Part shown: piece by piece, positions 1 through 8,391 of the stretch
Position numbering within the stretch: the first letter of the stretch is position 1
Layout of the letters: every line of letters starts with the position of its first letter
DNA from: Janthinobacterium sp. GW456P
Lineage (GTDB): Bacteria > Pseudomonadota > Gammaproteobacteria > Burkholderiales > Burkholderiaceae_D
Length of the DNA: 59,512 nucleotides
Assembly (NCBI RefSeq): GCF_002127655.1
Contig: NZ_NEHB01000038.1
Coordinates: 1 to 59,512 of the forward strand
Reading direction: 5' to 3'
Made by a program: the position numbers and the translations under genes
Notes under the pieces: generated by a model
The model's input: the letters and a program-made list of their open reading frames with translations, nothing else
What the model was told of the DNA's origin: nothing
Databases searched by the model: none

Positions 1-969
1 GGCGCCGCGCCAGCCGCGGGGGCCGCCGCGCCGGCTCCCGCCGCCACGCCGGATGCCGGCATGCCGCGCGTGATCAATCTGCTGTCGATCGCCGCGCCGC
101 AGCAGGTGATGCTGGAAGTGAAGGTGGCCGAAGTGTCGAAGGTGCTGGTCGACCAGCTGGGCGCCAGCCTGGGCATCAACAAGACCATCGGCAGCTGGTC
201 GTATTCGCTGCTGTCCAGCCTGCTGAGCAACAATCCCAGCGGCTTGAGCGGCGCCAGCAAGAACAACTTCTTCAACCTCGACGCGCAAAAACGCGATGGC
301 CTGATCAAGGTGCTGGCCGAGCCGAACATCATGGCCATCAGCGGCCAGGAGGCGAGCTTCCTGGCCGGCGGCAAGATCTTCATCCCCGTCAGCCAGACCA
401 ACAACGGCGGCGTGCCGACCATCACCTTGGAAGAGAAGGAATTCGGCGTGGCCGTGAAATTCACGCCCACCGTGCTCGATGGCGGGCGCATCAACCTGAA
501 GGTGGCGCCGGAAGTGTCGGACCTGAACAAGGACGGCATCGGCATCACCGCCACAGGCATCTCGGCCACGGCCGTCCTGCCGTCGTTCACGACGCGGCGC
601 GCCACCACCACGGTGCAGCTGTTCGACGGCCAGAGCTTCGCCATCGGCGGCCTGATCAAGAACAACGTGACCAGCAATATCAAGGCCCTGCCAGGCCTGG
701 GCGAAGTGCCCGTGCTGGGCGCCCTGTTCCGCAGCACGGACTTCCAGACGGACCGCTCGGAACTGGTCTTCATCATCACGCCGCATCTGGTCAAGCCGCT
801 GCCAGCCGACTACAAGCTGCCCACCGACGGCTACATCCAGCCGACGCGCGGCGACATGTTCATGCAGGGAAAAATGGAAGGCAGCGCGCCCGCCCCCGCA
901 GCGCCGGCAGCCCCGATGCAGCCGCAAGCGGCCGCGCCCCAGCCTGCCGCCGGCTTCGACCTCAAATAG
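1..969 (+). CDS. rcpA: Tad/Flp pilus outer-membrane secretin, 5' end missing (RcpA/CpaC family)
   Basis: The reading frame is open from base 1, so the first 322 visible residues are the C-terminal part of a longer protein; the ATG at 61 is internal. A Pro/Ala-rich linker (residues 1-20) is followed by a typical secretin core: MLEVKVAEVSK near residue 37, LAEPNIMAISG near 105, and the C-terminal signature VPVLGALFRS...ELVFIITPHLVKPL at about 236-267. Secretins form the multimeric outer-membrane ring through which the Flp pilus emerges. The last 50 residues are Ala/Pro-rich. The downstream genes are a complete tad assembly set, which makes RcpA/CpaC far more likely than a type II or III secretin. 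The missing N-terminus should hold the signal peptide and N-domains. Confidence 0.93.
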   Translation, partial: GAAPAAGAAAPAPAATPDAGMPRVINLLSIAAPQQVMLEVKVAEVSKVLVDQLGASLGINKTIGSWSYSLLSSLLSNNPSGLSGASKNNFFNLDAQKRDGLIKVLAEPNIMAISGQEASFLAGGKIFIPVSQTNNGGVPTITLEEKEFGVAVKFTPTVLDGGRINLKVAPEVSDLNKDGIGITATGISATAVLPSFTTRRATTTVQLFDGQSFAIGGLIKNNVTSNIKALPGLGEVPVLGALFRSTDFQTDRSELVFIITPHLVKPLPADYKLPTDGYIQPTRGDMFMQGKMEGSAPAPAAPAAPMQPQAAAPQPAAGFDLK

Positions 970-978
970 GAGAACACC

Positions 979-1257
979 ATGAAAACCGCACATTGCCTGC
1001 CTTGCGCCGCCCTGTTATGCCTGCTGGCCGGCTGCGCCGCCACCACCACACCCGTGCTCGATTCACACTTCGGCGAATCGGTGGCCCTGCTCAAGGCGCA
1101 GCAGATCATGTATCCGGACGCCTACCGCAATGCCAACCCCGTCAGCGGCATCGATGGCAAGGCCGGCGCCAGCGCCTACCAGCGCTACCAGAAATCGTTC
1201 GCGGCGCCGGAACCGCAGCCGAATGTCTTCACCATCGGCGTGGGCGGACGCCAGTAG
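979..1257 (+). CDS. small lipoprotein of the Tad locus
   Basis: A 92-residue protein with a clear lipoprotein signal: basic MKTAH start, hydrophobic stretch and lipobox LLAGC, so the mature protein would begin at Cys-19. The mature part is about 74 residues, polar, with a Tyr/Gln-rich segment (AYQRYQKSF) and no family I recognise. It starts 9 bases after the secretin stop with AGGAG just upstream, and is followed by tadG, so it is co-transcribed with pilus assembly genes. By position it may be a pilotin or a periplasmic/outer-membrane assembly factor in the role of CpaD/RcpB, but I see no sequence proof of that. Confidence 0.8.
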   Translation: MKTAHCLPCAALLCLLAGCAATTTPVLDSHFGESVALLKAQQIMYPDAYRNANPVSGIDGKAGASAYQRYQKSFAAPEPQPNVFTIGVGGRQ

Positions 1258-1302
1258 GCGCCAGTTTCGCGACGCACTCCCCCAGGCCACCAGGAGACAG
1301 CC

Positions 1303-2853
1303 ATGAAGACCGCATTTCGCAGGCACGACAGGCAGCAGGGCGCGATCGCCATCGTGCTGGGGCTGACCCTGGTGGTGCTGTTCGCCATGGGCGGCCTGGT
1401 GCTGGACCTGGGCCACCTGTACATCGCCAAGACGGAACTGCAGAACGGCGCCGACAGCGCCGCCCTGGCGGGCGCCGTGGAACTCAATCAAAGCGCCGCC
1501 GGCATCGACAACGCGCAGACCAAGGCCATCGCCATCGCGCAAAAGAACCGCTATGACTTTTCCACCGCGCTGACCATCACGGCCGCCAACATCAGCTTTG
1601 GCCCCAGCCCGGACGGCCCCTGGACGTCCGGCGCCAGCGCCCGCACCAGCCCGCAGGGAATGACATTCATCCAGGTCGACACGGGCAGCAAGACCTTCGC
1701 CACCTACCTGATGGGCATTGCCGGCATTGCCAGCACCAGCACCTCGGGCGTGGCCGTGGCGGGCCGCTTCGTCAACGACGTCACGCCGATCGGCGTGTGC
1801 GCCGTCGATCCGGCCAACAAGACGGCGCAATACACGTATCCGGCCGCGCCGGCCGGCAGCGGCCTGACGGAGCTGGTGGAATTCGGCTTTCGCCGCGGCG
1901 TCACCTACAACCTGTTCGGCCTCAATCCGCTGGGCGGCTCGTCCGACCCTTACCTGATCAACCCGGTCGATGCGCCGCCCGGCAGCTGCAGCGCTTCGCA
2001 CGCGAGCGCCGCCTCCACCGCGCCGTTCATGTGCACGGGCAGCAGCGCCGTCATCACCAGCGGCACGGGCCAGGTCTACACCAACACGGGCCTGACGGCC
2101 TCGCTGGCCGCCTCGCTCAACTCGCGCTTCGACGACTATTCCTCGCCCTCCGTGTGCGACCCCGCGTCGGCGCCGCCCGACACCAATATCAAGGAGTATC
2201 CGTGCGTGGGCGGCGCGTCCCCCTGCGCCGCCACTGCCGCCAACTCGCCGCCCACGGGCTGGATGCAGCCGGGCGCCAGCACCTTGCCCAGCCAGCAGCC
2301 AGTCAGCCTGGCCGGCAACAAGCCGAATTACCAGCTGCCATCGGCGGGCAGCGTGCCCGCGCCCTCGGCCACGTTCGCCCAGTTCGCCGGCTACGGCGTG
2401 CTGTGGTCCTACGGCCCCGCCTACCAAAGCAATGGCGCCACGCCGGCCAAGGCCGGCACGGCCTATACCGCAACGGACGGCAACGCCAATCCCATGTACA
2501 GCACAGCCAAGGCAAATTACTTCGACACGGCCAGCTACCCCGTCAGCGCCGGCGCCGGCTTTCCTGCCGGCACACCGCCGTCGCCGTACAACCAGACCAG
2601 CGGCCCCACGTTCCAGGCACCGTCGGTGGCCCATCCGGGCCAGCGCAACCGGCGCATCCTCAACGTGGTGCTGGTCGATTGCCGCACGGCGCCCGTGGGG
2701 CCGGCCTCGTGCGGCAGCATCAACGCGGTCGGCATCGGCAAGTTCTTCATGACGATGAAAGCCGATTTCAGCGGCGGCACCAAGCGCCTCGACGTCGAGT
2801 TCGCGGGCCTGATCGAGCCCGTGCCGAATTCCGAAATCAAACTCTACAAGTGA
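1303..2853 (+). CDS. TadG-like pilus assembly protein (Tad N-terminal domain)
   Basis: A 516-residue protein. Residues 14-61 are the Tad/TadG N-terminal region: QGAIAIVLGLTLVVLFAMGG forms one membrane helix, followed by LDLGHLYIAKTELQNGADSAALAGA, the amphipathic extension typical of this family. The rest (about 60-516) is a large, probably periplasmic domain rich in Ser, Gly, Pro and Ala, with several paired Cys residues. TadG-like proteins act with TadE/TadF as minor pseudopilins or assembly factors in Flp pilus biogenesis. The start is the ATG after CAGGAG. It lies 8 bases before the first TadE-like gene. Confidence 0.85.
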   Translation: MKTAFRRHDRQQGAIAIVLGLTLVVLFAMGGLVLDLGHLYIAKTELQNGADSAALAGAVELNQSAAGIDNAQTKAIAIAQKNRYDFSTALTITAANISFGPSPDGPWTSGASARTSPQGMTFIQVDTGSKTFATYLMGIAGIASTSTSGVAVAGRFVNDVTPIGVCAVDPANKTAQYTYPAAPAGSGLTELVEFGFRRGVTYNLFGLNPLGGSSDPYLINPVDAPPGSCSASHASAASTAPFMCTGSSAVITSGTGQVYTNTGLTASLAASLNSRFDDYSSPSVCDPASAPPDTNIKEYPCVGGASPCAATAANSPPTGWMQPGASTLPSQQPVSLAGNKPNYQLPSAGSVPAPSATFAQFAGYGVLWSYGPAYQSNGATPAKAGTAYTATDGNANPMYSTAKANYFDTASYPVSAGAGFPAGTPPSPYNQTSGPTFQAPSVAHPGQRNRRILNVVLVDCRTAPVGPASCGSINAVGIGKFFMTMKADFSGGTKRLDVEFAGLIEPVPNSEIKLYK

Positions 2854-2860
2854 GGCGGCC

Positions 2861-3328
2861 ATGCGCATCCCCCTTTCCCATCCCAGCCAGCGCGGCGGCG
2901 CCGCCGTCGAATTCGGCATCGTGCTGGCCCTGCTGGTTACCCTGCTGGCCGGCATCTTCGGCTTCGGCCGCGCCTTCTGGTACTACGACGCGCTGACCAA
3001 GGCCACGCGCGACGCGGCGCGCAATATGTCCGTCAAGGCCAAGGCCAGCATCGCCTCGCAGGGCGTGCCTGCCGCCAAACAGACGGTGGCCGATGCGGCC
3101 GTCAGCGCCGGCATCAGCGACTTCAGCACAGCCAACGTGACGGTCACCTGCCTGGACGCGGCGTTCAACGACAGCAGCTGCACCGATGGCACGGCGCCCG
3201 GCGGCATCCGCGTCGAAGTCGTCAACTACACGCTGTCGGTGGGCCAGTACCTGCCCTTCGTGATCGGCGCGGCCAGCAGCTATGCCACGCCGCTCTCGCC
3301 GCGCACCACCATGCGCTACATGCTGTAA
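2861..3328 (+). CDS. tadE: TadE-like minor pseudopilin
   Basis: A 155-residue protein with the TadE-family start: short basic leader, then RGGAAVEFGIVLALLVTLLAGIFGFGRAFWYYDALTKATRDAARN. The G(G/A)AAVEF motif with a conserved Glu at position +5 is the pseudopilin-type prepilin peptidase site and start of the membrane helix; TadE-like proteins are cleaved by TadV/CpaA. The periplasmic remainder has two Cys. It lies between tadG and a second TadE-like gene with spacers of 7 and 10 bases, so all three are one transcript. Confidence 0.87.
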   Translation: MRIPLSHPSQRGGAAVEFGIVLALLVTLLAGIFGFGRAFWYYDALTKATRDAARNMSVKAKASIASQGVPAAKQTVADAAVSAGISDFSTANVTVTCLDAAFNDSSCTDGTAPGGIRVEVVNYTLSVGQYLPFVIGAASSYATPLSPRTTMRYML

Positions 3329-3338
3329 GGAGAACGCC

Positions 3339-3857
3339 ATGCGCCACCGCCTTTCATCGTCTCCTCCAGCCGGGCGCCAGCGCGGCGCCGCCGCCGTCGA
3401 ATTCGCCCTGGTGTCGCTGCTGTTTTTCACGCTGCTGTTCGGCATCCTGGAATTCGGCCGCATGCTGTTCCTGTACAACACGGCGCAGGAAGTGAGCCGC
3501 CGCGCCGCGCGCGAAGCGGTGGTGCGCTGGATCGACCAGACCGACGCCGTCAAGACCCTGGCCCTGTTCGGCGGCACGGCCCTGCCGGCCGCGCCGGAAC
3601 TGACGGCGGCCAACATCACCATCCGCTACCTGAACAAGAGCGGCGCCGAAGTGACCTTGCCGCCGACGGACCCGGGCGACAACCTGTCGGCCTGCGGCGA
3701 CATCACGCGCACGGCCAGCTGCATCGACAGCGTGCGCGTCTCGATCGACAACGTCAGCTATACGCCGATGGTCAGCCTGTTCGGTTTTCTCAATATTGCC
3801 GTGCCCGCGTCGGTGGTCGTCATGCACGCCGAAAGCCTGGGTTTCCAGATCAACTGA
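3339..3857 (+). CDS. TadE/TadF-like minor pseudopilin
   Basis: A 172-residue paralogue of the preceding gene. Residues 14-35 read RQRGAAAVEFALVSLLFFTL, again with the AAVEF processing motif and one membrane helix, followed by a periplasmic domain with two Cys. The start at 3339 is chosen because AAGGAGAA lies just upstream; the frame extends further upstream but only through tadE. Two TadE-family proteins next to a TadG is the usual set of minor pilins in tad loci; this one probably takes the TadF position. Confidence 0.85.
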   Translation: MRHRLSSSPPAGRQRGAAAVEFALVSLLFFTLLFGILEFGRMLFLYNTAQEVSRRAAREAVVRWIDQTDAVKTLALFGGTALPAAPELTAANITIRYLNKSGAEVTLPPTDPGDNLSACGDITRTASCIDSVRVSIDNVSYTPMVSLFGFLNIAVPASVVVMHAESLGFQIN

Positions 3858-3879
3858 ACGCCATTACCGGGAGTGCCAA

Positions 3880-5031
3880 GTGAATATCGTCATCGTCTCG
3901 AAGAATGAAGCCCAGCTCAAGCGGCTTACCCGTTTGCTGCGCGAACGCAGCGCGGCCGACCGCGTCGCCCTGCTGGCGAGCACGCCGGACATGTTCGACA
4001 GCGGCGTCATGCCGGACCTGCTGCTGCTGGAACAGGAGCACATCGGCGAGGAAGAACTGGAACGGCTCGAACTGCTGGGAGGACGCCATCCGCACCTGGC
4101 CATCATCGTGCAATGTCCGCAGCAAAGTCCGCAATTTCTGCTGCGCTCGATGCGCGCCGGCGTGCGCGAAGTGCTGCAGCCCGACGACGATGCGGCCCTG
4201 TGCGCCGCCTTGCGCCGCATCGAGGACAAGCTGCACAAACAGGTCACGCGCAAGGGCCAGGTGCTGGCCTTCGTCTCGTGCAAGGGCGGCAGCGGCGCCA
4301 CCTTCATCGCCGCCAACCTCGGCTACGCGCTGGCCGCCGGCGAACAGCGCAAGGTAGCGCTGTTCGACCTGAATCTGCAGTTCGGCGACGCCGCGCTGTT
4401 CGTCTCGGACCACAAGCCGGCCGCCACCCTGTCGCAGCTGTCGCAGCAGATCGTGCGCCTCGACGCCTCGCTGCTCAGCGCCAGCATGATCCAGATCACG
4501 CCCGCCTACAGCGTGCTGGCCGCCGCCGACGACCCGGCCCACGCGGCCGACGTCGAAGCCGACCATATCGACCGGCTGCTGACCCTGGCACGCAGCCAGT
4601 ACGACTACATCCTGCTCGACGTGGGACGCGGACTCGATCCCGTCAGCGTGCGCGCGCTGGACCGGGCCGACCTGATCTTCCCCGTGCTGCAGGCAACCTT
4701 GCCGTATGTGCGCGACGGCAAGCGCCTGCTCGATGTGTTCCGCGGCCTCGGCTACCGCGAAGACAAGATCCGCCTGATCCTGAACCGCTATGCCAGCAGC
4801 GACAGCATCCGCGTGGCCGACCTCGAGGCGGCGTATGGCAAGCACGTCTACAAATCCATCCCCAACCACTACGAAGCGGTGGCGGCCTCCGTCAGCCAGG
4901 GCGTGCCCATCCTCAAGCTGGCGCCGCACAACGCCGTCTCGCGCGCCCTGCAGGAGCTGGCTGCCAGCCTGGCAGGCGAAACCCCGCCCGCCGCGCAAAG
5001 CTGGGTTTCGCGGCTGCTCGCGCGCGCCTGA
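3880..5031 (+). CDS. tadZ: TadZ/CpaE-type pilus localisation ATPase
   Basis: A 383-residue protein starting at a GTG preceded by GGGAG (3869-3873); no ATG is well placed. Residues 1-110 look like a receiver fold but lack the acidic phosphorylation pocket (VSKNEAQ at the first acidic position, LLLEQE at the acceptor position), so it is a pseudo-receiver. Residues 125-370 are a ParA/MinD-like ATPase with deviant Walker A CKGGSGAT (about 133-140), the second-lobe motif DLNLQFGDAALF and LLDVGRGLDP. TadZ/CpaE proteins position the Tad machine at the pole or membrane and bind the pilus machinery. It is followed 27 bases later by the motor ATPase gene. Confidence 0.9.
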   Translation: MNIVIVSKNEAQLKRLTRLLRERSAADRVALLASTPDMFDSGVMPDLLLLEQEHIGEEELERLELLGGRHPHLAIIVQCPQQSPQFLLRSMRAGVREVLQPDDDAALCAALRRIEDKLHKQVTRKGQVLAFVSCKGGSGATFIAANLGYALAAGEQRKVALFDLNLQFGDAALFVSDHKPAATLSQLSQQIVRLDASLLSASMIQITPAYSVLAAADDPAHAADVEADHIDRLLTLARSQYDYILLDVGRGLDPVSVRALDRADLIFPVLQATLPYVRDGKRLLDVFRGLGYREDKIRLILNRYASSDSIRVADLEAAYGKHVYKSIPNHYEAVAASVSQGVPILKLAPHNAVSRALQELAASLAGETPPAAQSWVSRLLARA

Positions 5032-5058
5032 TACCGCCCCACTCACCGGAGACCGACC

Positions 5059-6426
5059 ATGACTGCCGAAAAACTCACCCTGCGGGACCGCCTGGGCTAT
5101 GCCCAGGATGACGCCAGCCTGAATGACGATGCCGCGCACCAGGGCGCAGCGAGCCACAGCTACCAGCAGCTCAAGCACCGCACCCACCAGGCGCTGCTCG
5201 ACCGCGTCGACCTGGAGGGCATGCAGCGCCTGTCGCGCGAGCAGATCCGCGAAGAGCTGAAAATCCTCGTCAGCGACGTGCTCACGGAAGACAATGTGGT
5301 GATCAACGAGCTGGAACGGCGCTCGCTGATCCGCGACATCCAGGACGAGGTGCTCGGCTTCGGTCCGCTCGAACCGCTGCTGGCCGATCCCGGCGTGTCC
5401 GATATCCTCGTCAACAACAGCAGCCAGGTGTATGTCGAGCGCCATGGCCGTCTCGAACTGAGCGACATCCGTTTCACCGACGACGCCCACCTGATGAAAA
5501 TCATCGACAAGATCGTCTCGCGCGTGGGCCGGCGCATCGATGAATCGAGTCCCATGGTCGATGCGCGCCTGCCCGACGGCTCGCGCGTAAACGCCATCAT
5601 CCCGCCACTGGCCATCGACGGCCCCGTGATGTCGATCCGCCGCTTCTCGGCCCAACCGCTGCGCCTGGCCGACCTGCTGCTCAAGCACAGCCTGACCGAG
5701 GAAATGAGCACCACCCTGCAGGCGCTGGGCAAGGCCAAGGTCAACATCCTGATCTCGGGCGGCACCGGCAGCGGCAAGACCACCATGCTCAATGCGATTT
5801 CCGGTTTCATCAGCACGGCCGAACGCATCGTCACCATCGAGGACGCGGCCGAACTGCAGATGCAGCAGCCGCACGTGGTACGCCTGGAAACGCGGCCCGC
5901 GAACATCGAGGGCAAGGGCGAGGTGACGCAGCGGGCGCTGGTGCGCAACGCGCTGCGCATGCGTCCCGACCGCATCATCCTGGGCGAGGTGCGCGGCGCC
6001 GAGGCGCTCGACATGCTGGGGGCCATGAACACGGGCCACGAAGGCTCGATGGCCACCATCCACGCGAACACCCCGCGCGACGCCCTGACGCGGCTGGAAA
6101 ACATGATCAGCATGGCTTCCGCGGCCCTGCCCGTGAAAGCCATGCGCCAGCAGATCAGTTCAGCCATCAGCGTGGTGGTGCAGGTATCGCGCCTGACGGA
6201 TGGCAAGCGCAAGGTCACGTCGATCCAGGAAATCACGGGCATGGAAGGCGAGATGATCACCATGCAGGAAATCTTCACCTTCCGCCAGACAGGCATCGGC
6301 GAGGACGGCACGGTGCAAGGGCATTTCCATGCCAGCGGCGTGCGGCCGCGTTTCCTCGAACGCCTGCGCGCCTTCGGCATCAGCCTGCCGGAAACCCTGT
6401 TCGATCCCGCCCGCCAGTACCATTAA
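5059..6426 (+). CDS. tadA: Flp pilus assembly ATPase TadA/CpaF
   Basis: A 455-residue type II/IV secretion-system hexameric ATPase. The N-terminal 90 residues are helical and charged. The ATPase core carries Walker [10 protein letters not shown] (about residues 234-242), the Asp box around [21 protein letters not shown], Walker B-like IILGEVRG (about 306) and the His box [15 protein letters not shown]. These match CpaF/TadA, which powers pilin polymerisation from the cytoplasm with TadB and TadC as the membrane platform. The ATG follows CCGGAGA. All catalytic motifs are present and the length is normal. Confidence 0.95.
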   Translation: MTAEKLTLRDRLGYAQDDASLNDDAAHQGAASHSYQQLKHRTHQALLDRVDLEGMQRLSREQIREELKILVSDVLTEDNVVINELERRSLIRDIQDEVLGFGPLEPLLADPGVSDILVNNSSQVYVERHGRLELSDIRFTDDAHLMKIIDKIVSRVGRRIDESSPMVDARLPDGSRVNAIIPPLAIDGPVMSIRRFSAQPLRLADLLLKHSLTEEMSTTLQALGKAKVNILISGGTGSGKTTMLNAISGFISTAERIVTIEDAAELQMQQPHVVRLETRPANIEGKGEVTQRALVRNALRMRPDRIILGEVRGAEALDMLGAMNTGHEGSMATIHANTPRDALTRLENMISMASAALPVKAMRQQISSAISVVVQVSRLTDGKRKVTSIQEITGMEGEMITMQEIFTFRQTGIGEDGTVQGHFHASGVRPRFLERLRAFGISLPETLFDPARQYH

Positions 6427-6436
6427 GGGGAGCATC

Positions 6437-7411
6437 ATGGACTATCTCTATTACGTATTCGCCATCCTCACCTTCATCGCCGTGGTACTGCTGATCGAGG
6501 GCGTGTACCTGGCATGGAACACCTCGCGCGGTCCGGAAGCGGAAAGGGTCGCGCGCCGCCTGCGCATCATGTCGGCCGGCGCGCATGGCGACACGGGCAG
6601 CTCGATGATCAAGAAGCGCCTGCTGAGCGACACCCCGGCCCTGCAGCGCGTGCTGCTCAGCGTGCCCCGCGTGCATGCGCTCGACCGCCTGCTCGAGCAG
6701 TCGGGCCTGAGCTGGAGCGTGGCCAGCTTCGCCGGCGTGATGCTGGCCACGGCCGGCGCCGCATTTCTGTTGCTCAGCTACCTCAGCGTGCCGTGGCTGC
6801 TGCGCCTGCCGCTGGTGGCGGGCGCGGCCCTGCTGCCGCTGCTGGCGGTCTTGCGCGCCAAGGCCAAGCGCCTGCAGCGCATCGAGCAGCAATTGCCCGA
6901 CGCGCTGGACCTGATGGCGCGCGCCCTGCGCGCCGGCCACGCCTTCCCCACCGCCCTGAAAATGGTCGGCGATGAAATGAACGCACCGCTGGCCGTGGAA
7001 TTTCGCGCCACCTTCGACGAAGTCAATTTCGGCATCGCCATGCAGGACGCCCTGATGAACCTGGCCACGCGCGTGCCCAGCACGGACTTGCGCTACTTCG
7101 TCATCGCCGTGCTGATCCAGCGCGAAACGGGCGGCAACCTGGCCGAACTGCTCGACAGCATCAGCCGCATCATCCGCGAGCGCATCAAGCTGCTGGGGCA
7201 GGTACGCGTGCTGTCGGCCGAAGGCAAGCTGTCGGCCTGGATCCTGTCGCTGCTGCCCTTCGGCGCGGCGGCCATGATCCACCTGACCAATCCGCAGTTC
7301 CTGGAAATGCTGTTCGTCGACCCGGGCGGACGCAAGATGCTCGCCGGCGCCCTGGTGATGATGGTGTGCGGCATCCTGGTCATGCGCAATATCATCCGCA
7401 TCCGCGTCTGA
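6437..7411 (+). CDS. tadB: Flp pilus assembly inner-membrane protein TadB
   Basis: A 324-residue GspF/T2SSF-family membrane protein. There is one N-terminal helix (YYVFAILTFIAVVLLIEGVY), a pair of helices near residues 95-140, a cytoplasmic T2SSF domain (QLPDALDLMARALRAGHAF; RETGGNLAELLDSIS), and two C-terminal helices (WILSLLPFGAAAMI and MLAGALVMMVCGILVM). The ATG at 6437 is preceded by AAGGGGAG and starts 10 bases after tadA. TadB and TadC form the inner-membrane platform that couples the TadA motor to pilin assembly. Confidence 0.93.
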   Translation: MDYLYYVFAILTFIAVVLLIEGVYLAWNTSRGPEAERVARRLRIMSAGAHGDTGSSMIKKRLLSDTPALQRVLLSVPRVHALDRLLEQSGLSWSVASFAGVMLATAGAAFLLLSYLSVPWLLRLPLVAGAALLPLLAVLRAKAKRLQRIEQQLPDALDLMARALRAGHAFPTALKMVGDEMNAPLAVEFRATFDEVNFGIAMQDALMNLATRVPSTDLRYFVIAVLIQRETGGNLAELLDSISRIIRERIKLLGQVRVLSAEGKLSAWILSLLPFGAAAMIHLTNPQFLEMLFVDPGGRKMLAGALVMMVCGILVMRNIIRIRV

Positions 7412-7430
7412 GCCCGCAAGGAGAACCCTC

Positions 7431-8378
7431 ATGAATCCCGTGCATATCGCCTTTCTCGCCCTGCTCTTCATTGCCGTCTTCGGCACCGTGCTGGTGGCCA
7501 TGCGCAGCTTTGCGCCCGATCCCTTGCGCCAGCGCATGGACAACGCCACCGGCAAGAGCGCGGCGGCGCCCGGCGCATCGGCGCCCAGCCCCTGGCTGGC
7601 GCGCATGGTGCGCCTGAGCGGCCCCCTGGCCAAACTGTCGCTGCCCGAGCAGGGCTGGGAAGGCTCGGTGATGCGCCGGCGTTTCATGAATGCCGGCCTG
7701 CGCCAGGCGTCGGCGCCCATCCTGTTCTTTTCCGCCAAGACCATGCTGGCCATCGGCCTGCCCCTGCTGCTGTTCCTGGGACTGAGCGCCTCGGGCAGCC
7801 AGATGGCGGGCAAGGCACTGCTGTTCTGGCTGCTGATCGTGGCCGCCGTCGGCTACTACCTGCCCAATATCGTGCTGGCGCAAATGATCAAGCGGCGCCA
7901 GCGCGATATCTTCGAAAGCTTTCCCGATGCGCTGGACCTGATGACGGTGTGCGTGGAAGCGGGCCTGGCCATGGATGCGGCGCTGGCCCGGGTGGCGGCC
8001 GAGATCGCCCTGAAAAGCGCGGTGCTGGCCGAGGAATTGCATCTGGTGATGCTGGAACTGCGCGCCGGTAACGCCAAGGAGCGGGCGCTGCGCAACCTGG
8101 CCCTGCGCACGGGCGTCGAGGATGTCGACGCGCTGGTGGCCATGCTGATCCAGGCCGAGCGCTTCGGCACCAGCATCGCCGCCTCGCTGCGCGTGCAGTC
8201 GGACCAGCTGCGCACCAAGCGCCGCCAGATGGCCGAGGAAGAAGCGGCGAAGATCGCCCTCAAGCTGCTGTTCCCGCTGATCTTTTTCATCTTCCCTTCG
8301 CTGCTGGTCGTCCTGATGGGACCAGCTTTCCTGCAAATCTACCGCGTGCTCCTGCCCAGCATGGGCAGCGGCAGCTGA
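7431..8378 (+). CDS. tadC: Flp pilus assembly inner-membrane protein TadC
   Basis: A 315-residue second GspF-family protein with the TadC layout. It has an N-terminal helix (HIAFLALLFIAVFGTVLVAM), two central helices (about 100-145), a T2SSF domain with ESFPDALDLMTVCVEAGLAMDAALARV and the TadC-typical LIQAERFGTSIAASLRVQSDQLRTKRRQ, then a C-terminal helix (LKLLFPLIFFIFPSLLVVLMG). It lies 19 bases after tadB with AAGGAGAA in front of the ATG. It is the partner of TadB in the assembly platform. Confidence 0.93.
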   Translation: MNPVHIAFLALLFIAVFGTVLVAMRSFAPDPLRQRMDNATGKSAAAPGASAPSPWLARMVRLSGPLAKLSLPEQGWEGSVMRRRFMNAGLRQASAPILFFSAKTMLAIGLPLLLFLGLSASGSQMAGKALLFWLLIVAAVGYYLPNIVLAQMIKRRQRDIFESFPDALDLMTVCVEAGLAMDAALARVAAEIALKSAVLAEELHLVMLELRAGNAKERALRNLALRTGVEDVDALVAMLIQAERFGTSIAASLRVQSDQLRTKRRQMAEEEAAKIALKLLFPLIFFIFPSLLVVLMGPAFLQIYRVLLPSMGSGS

Positions 8379-8391
8379 CCGGAGAACCGCC

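Noticed and set aside
1063..2955. Long open frame of about 630 codons on the minus strand
   Set aside because: It is antisense to the lipoprotein, tadG and the tadE start, is full of Arg/Gly/Ala from GC-rich codon mirroring, and has no recognisable domain.
3850..6063. Open frame of 737 codons on the minus strand
   Set aside because: Antisense to tadZ and tadA, which have intact motifs; its composition is that of a GC-rich shadow.
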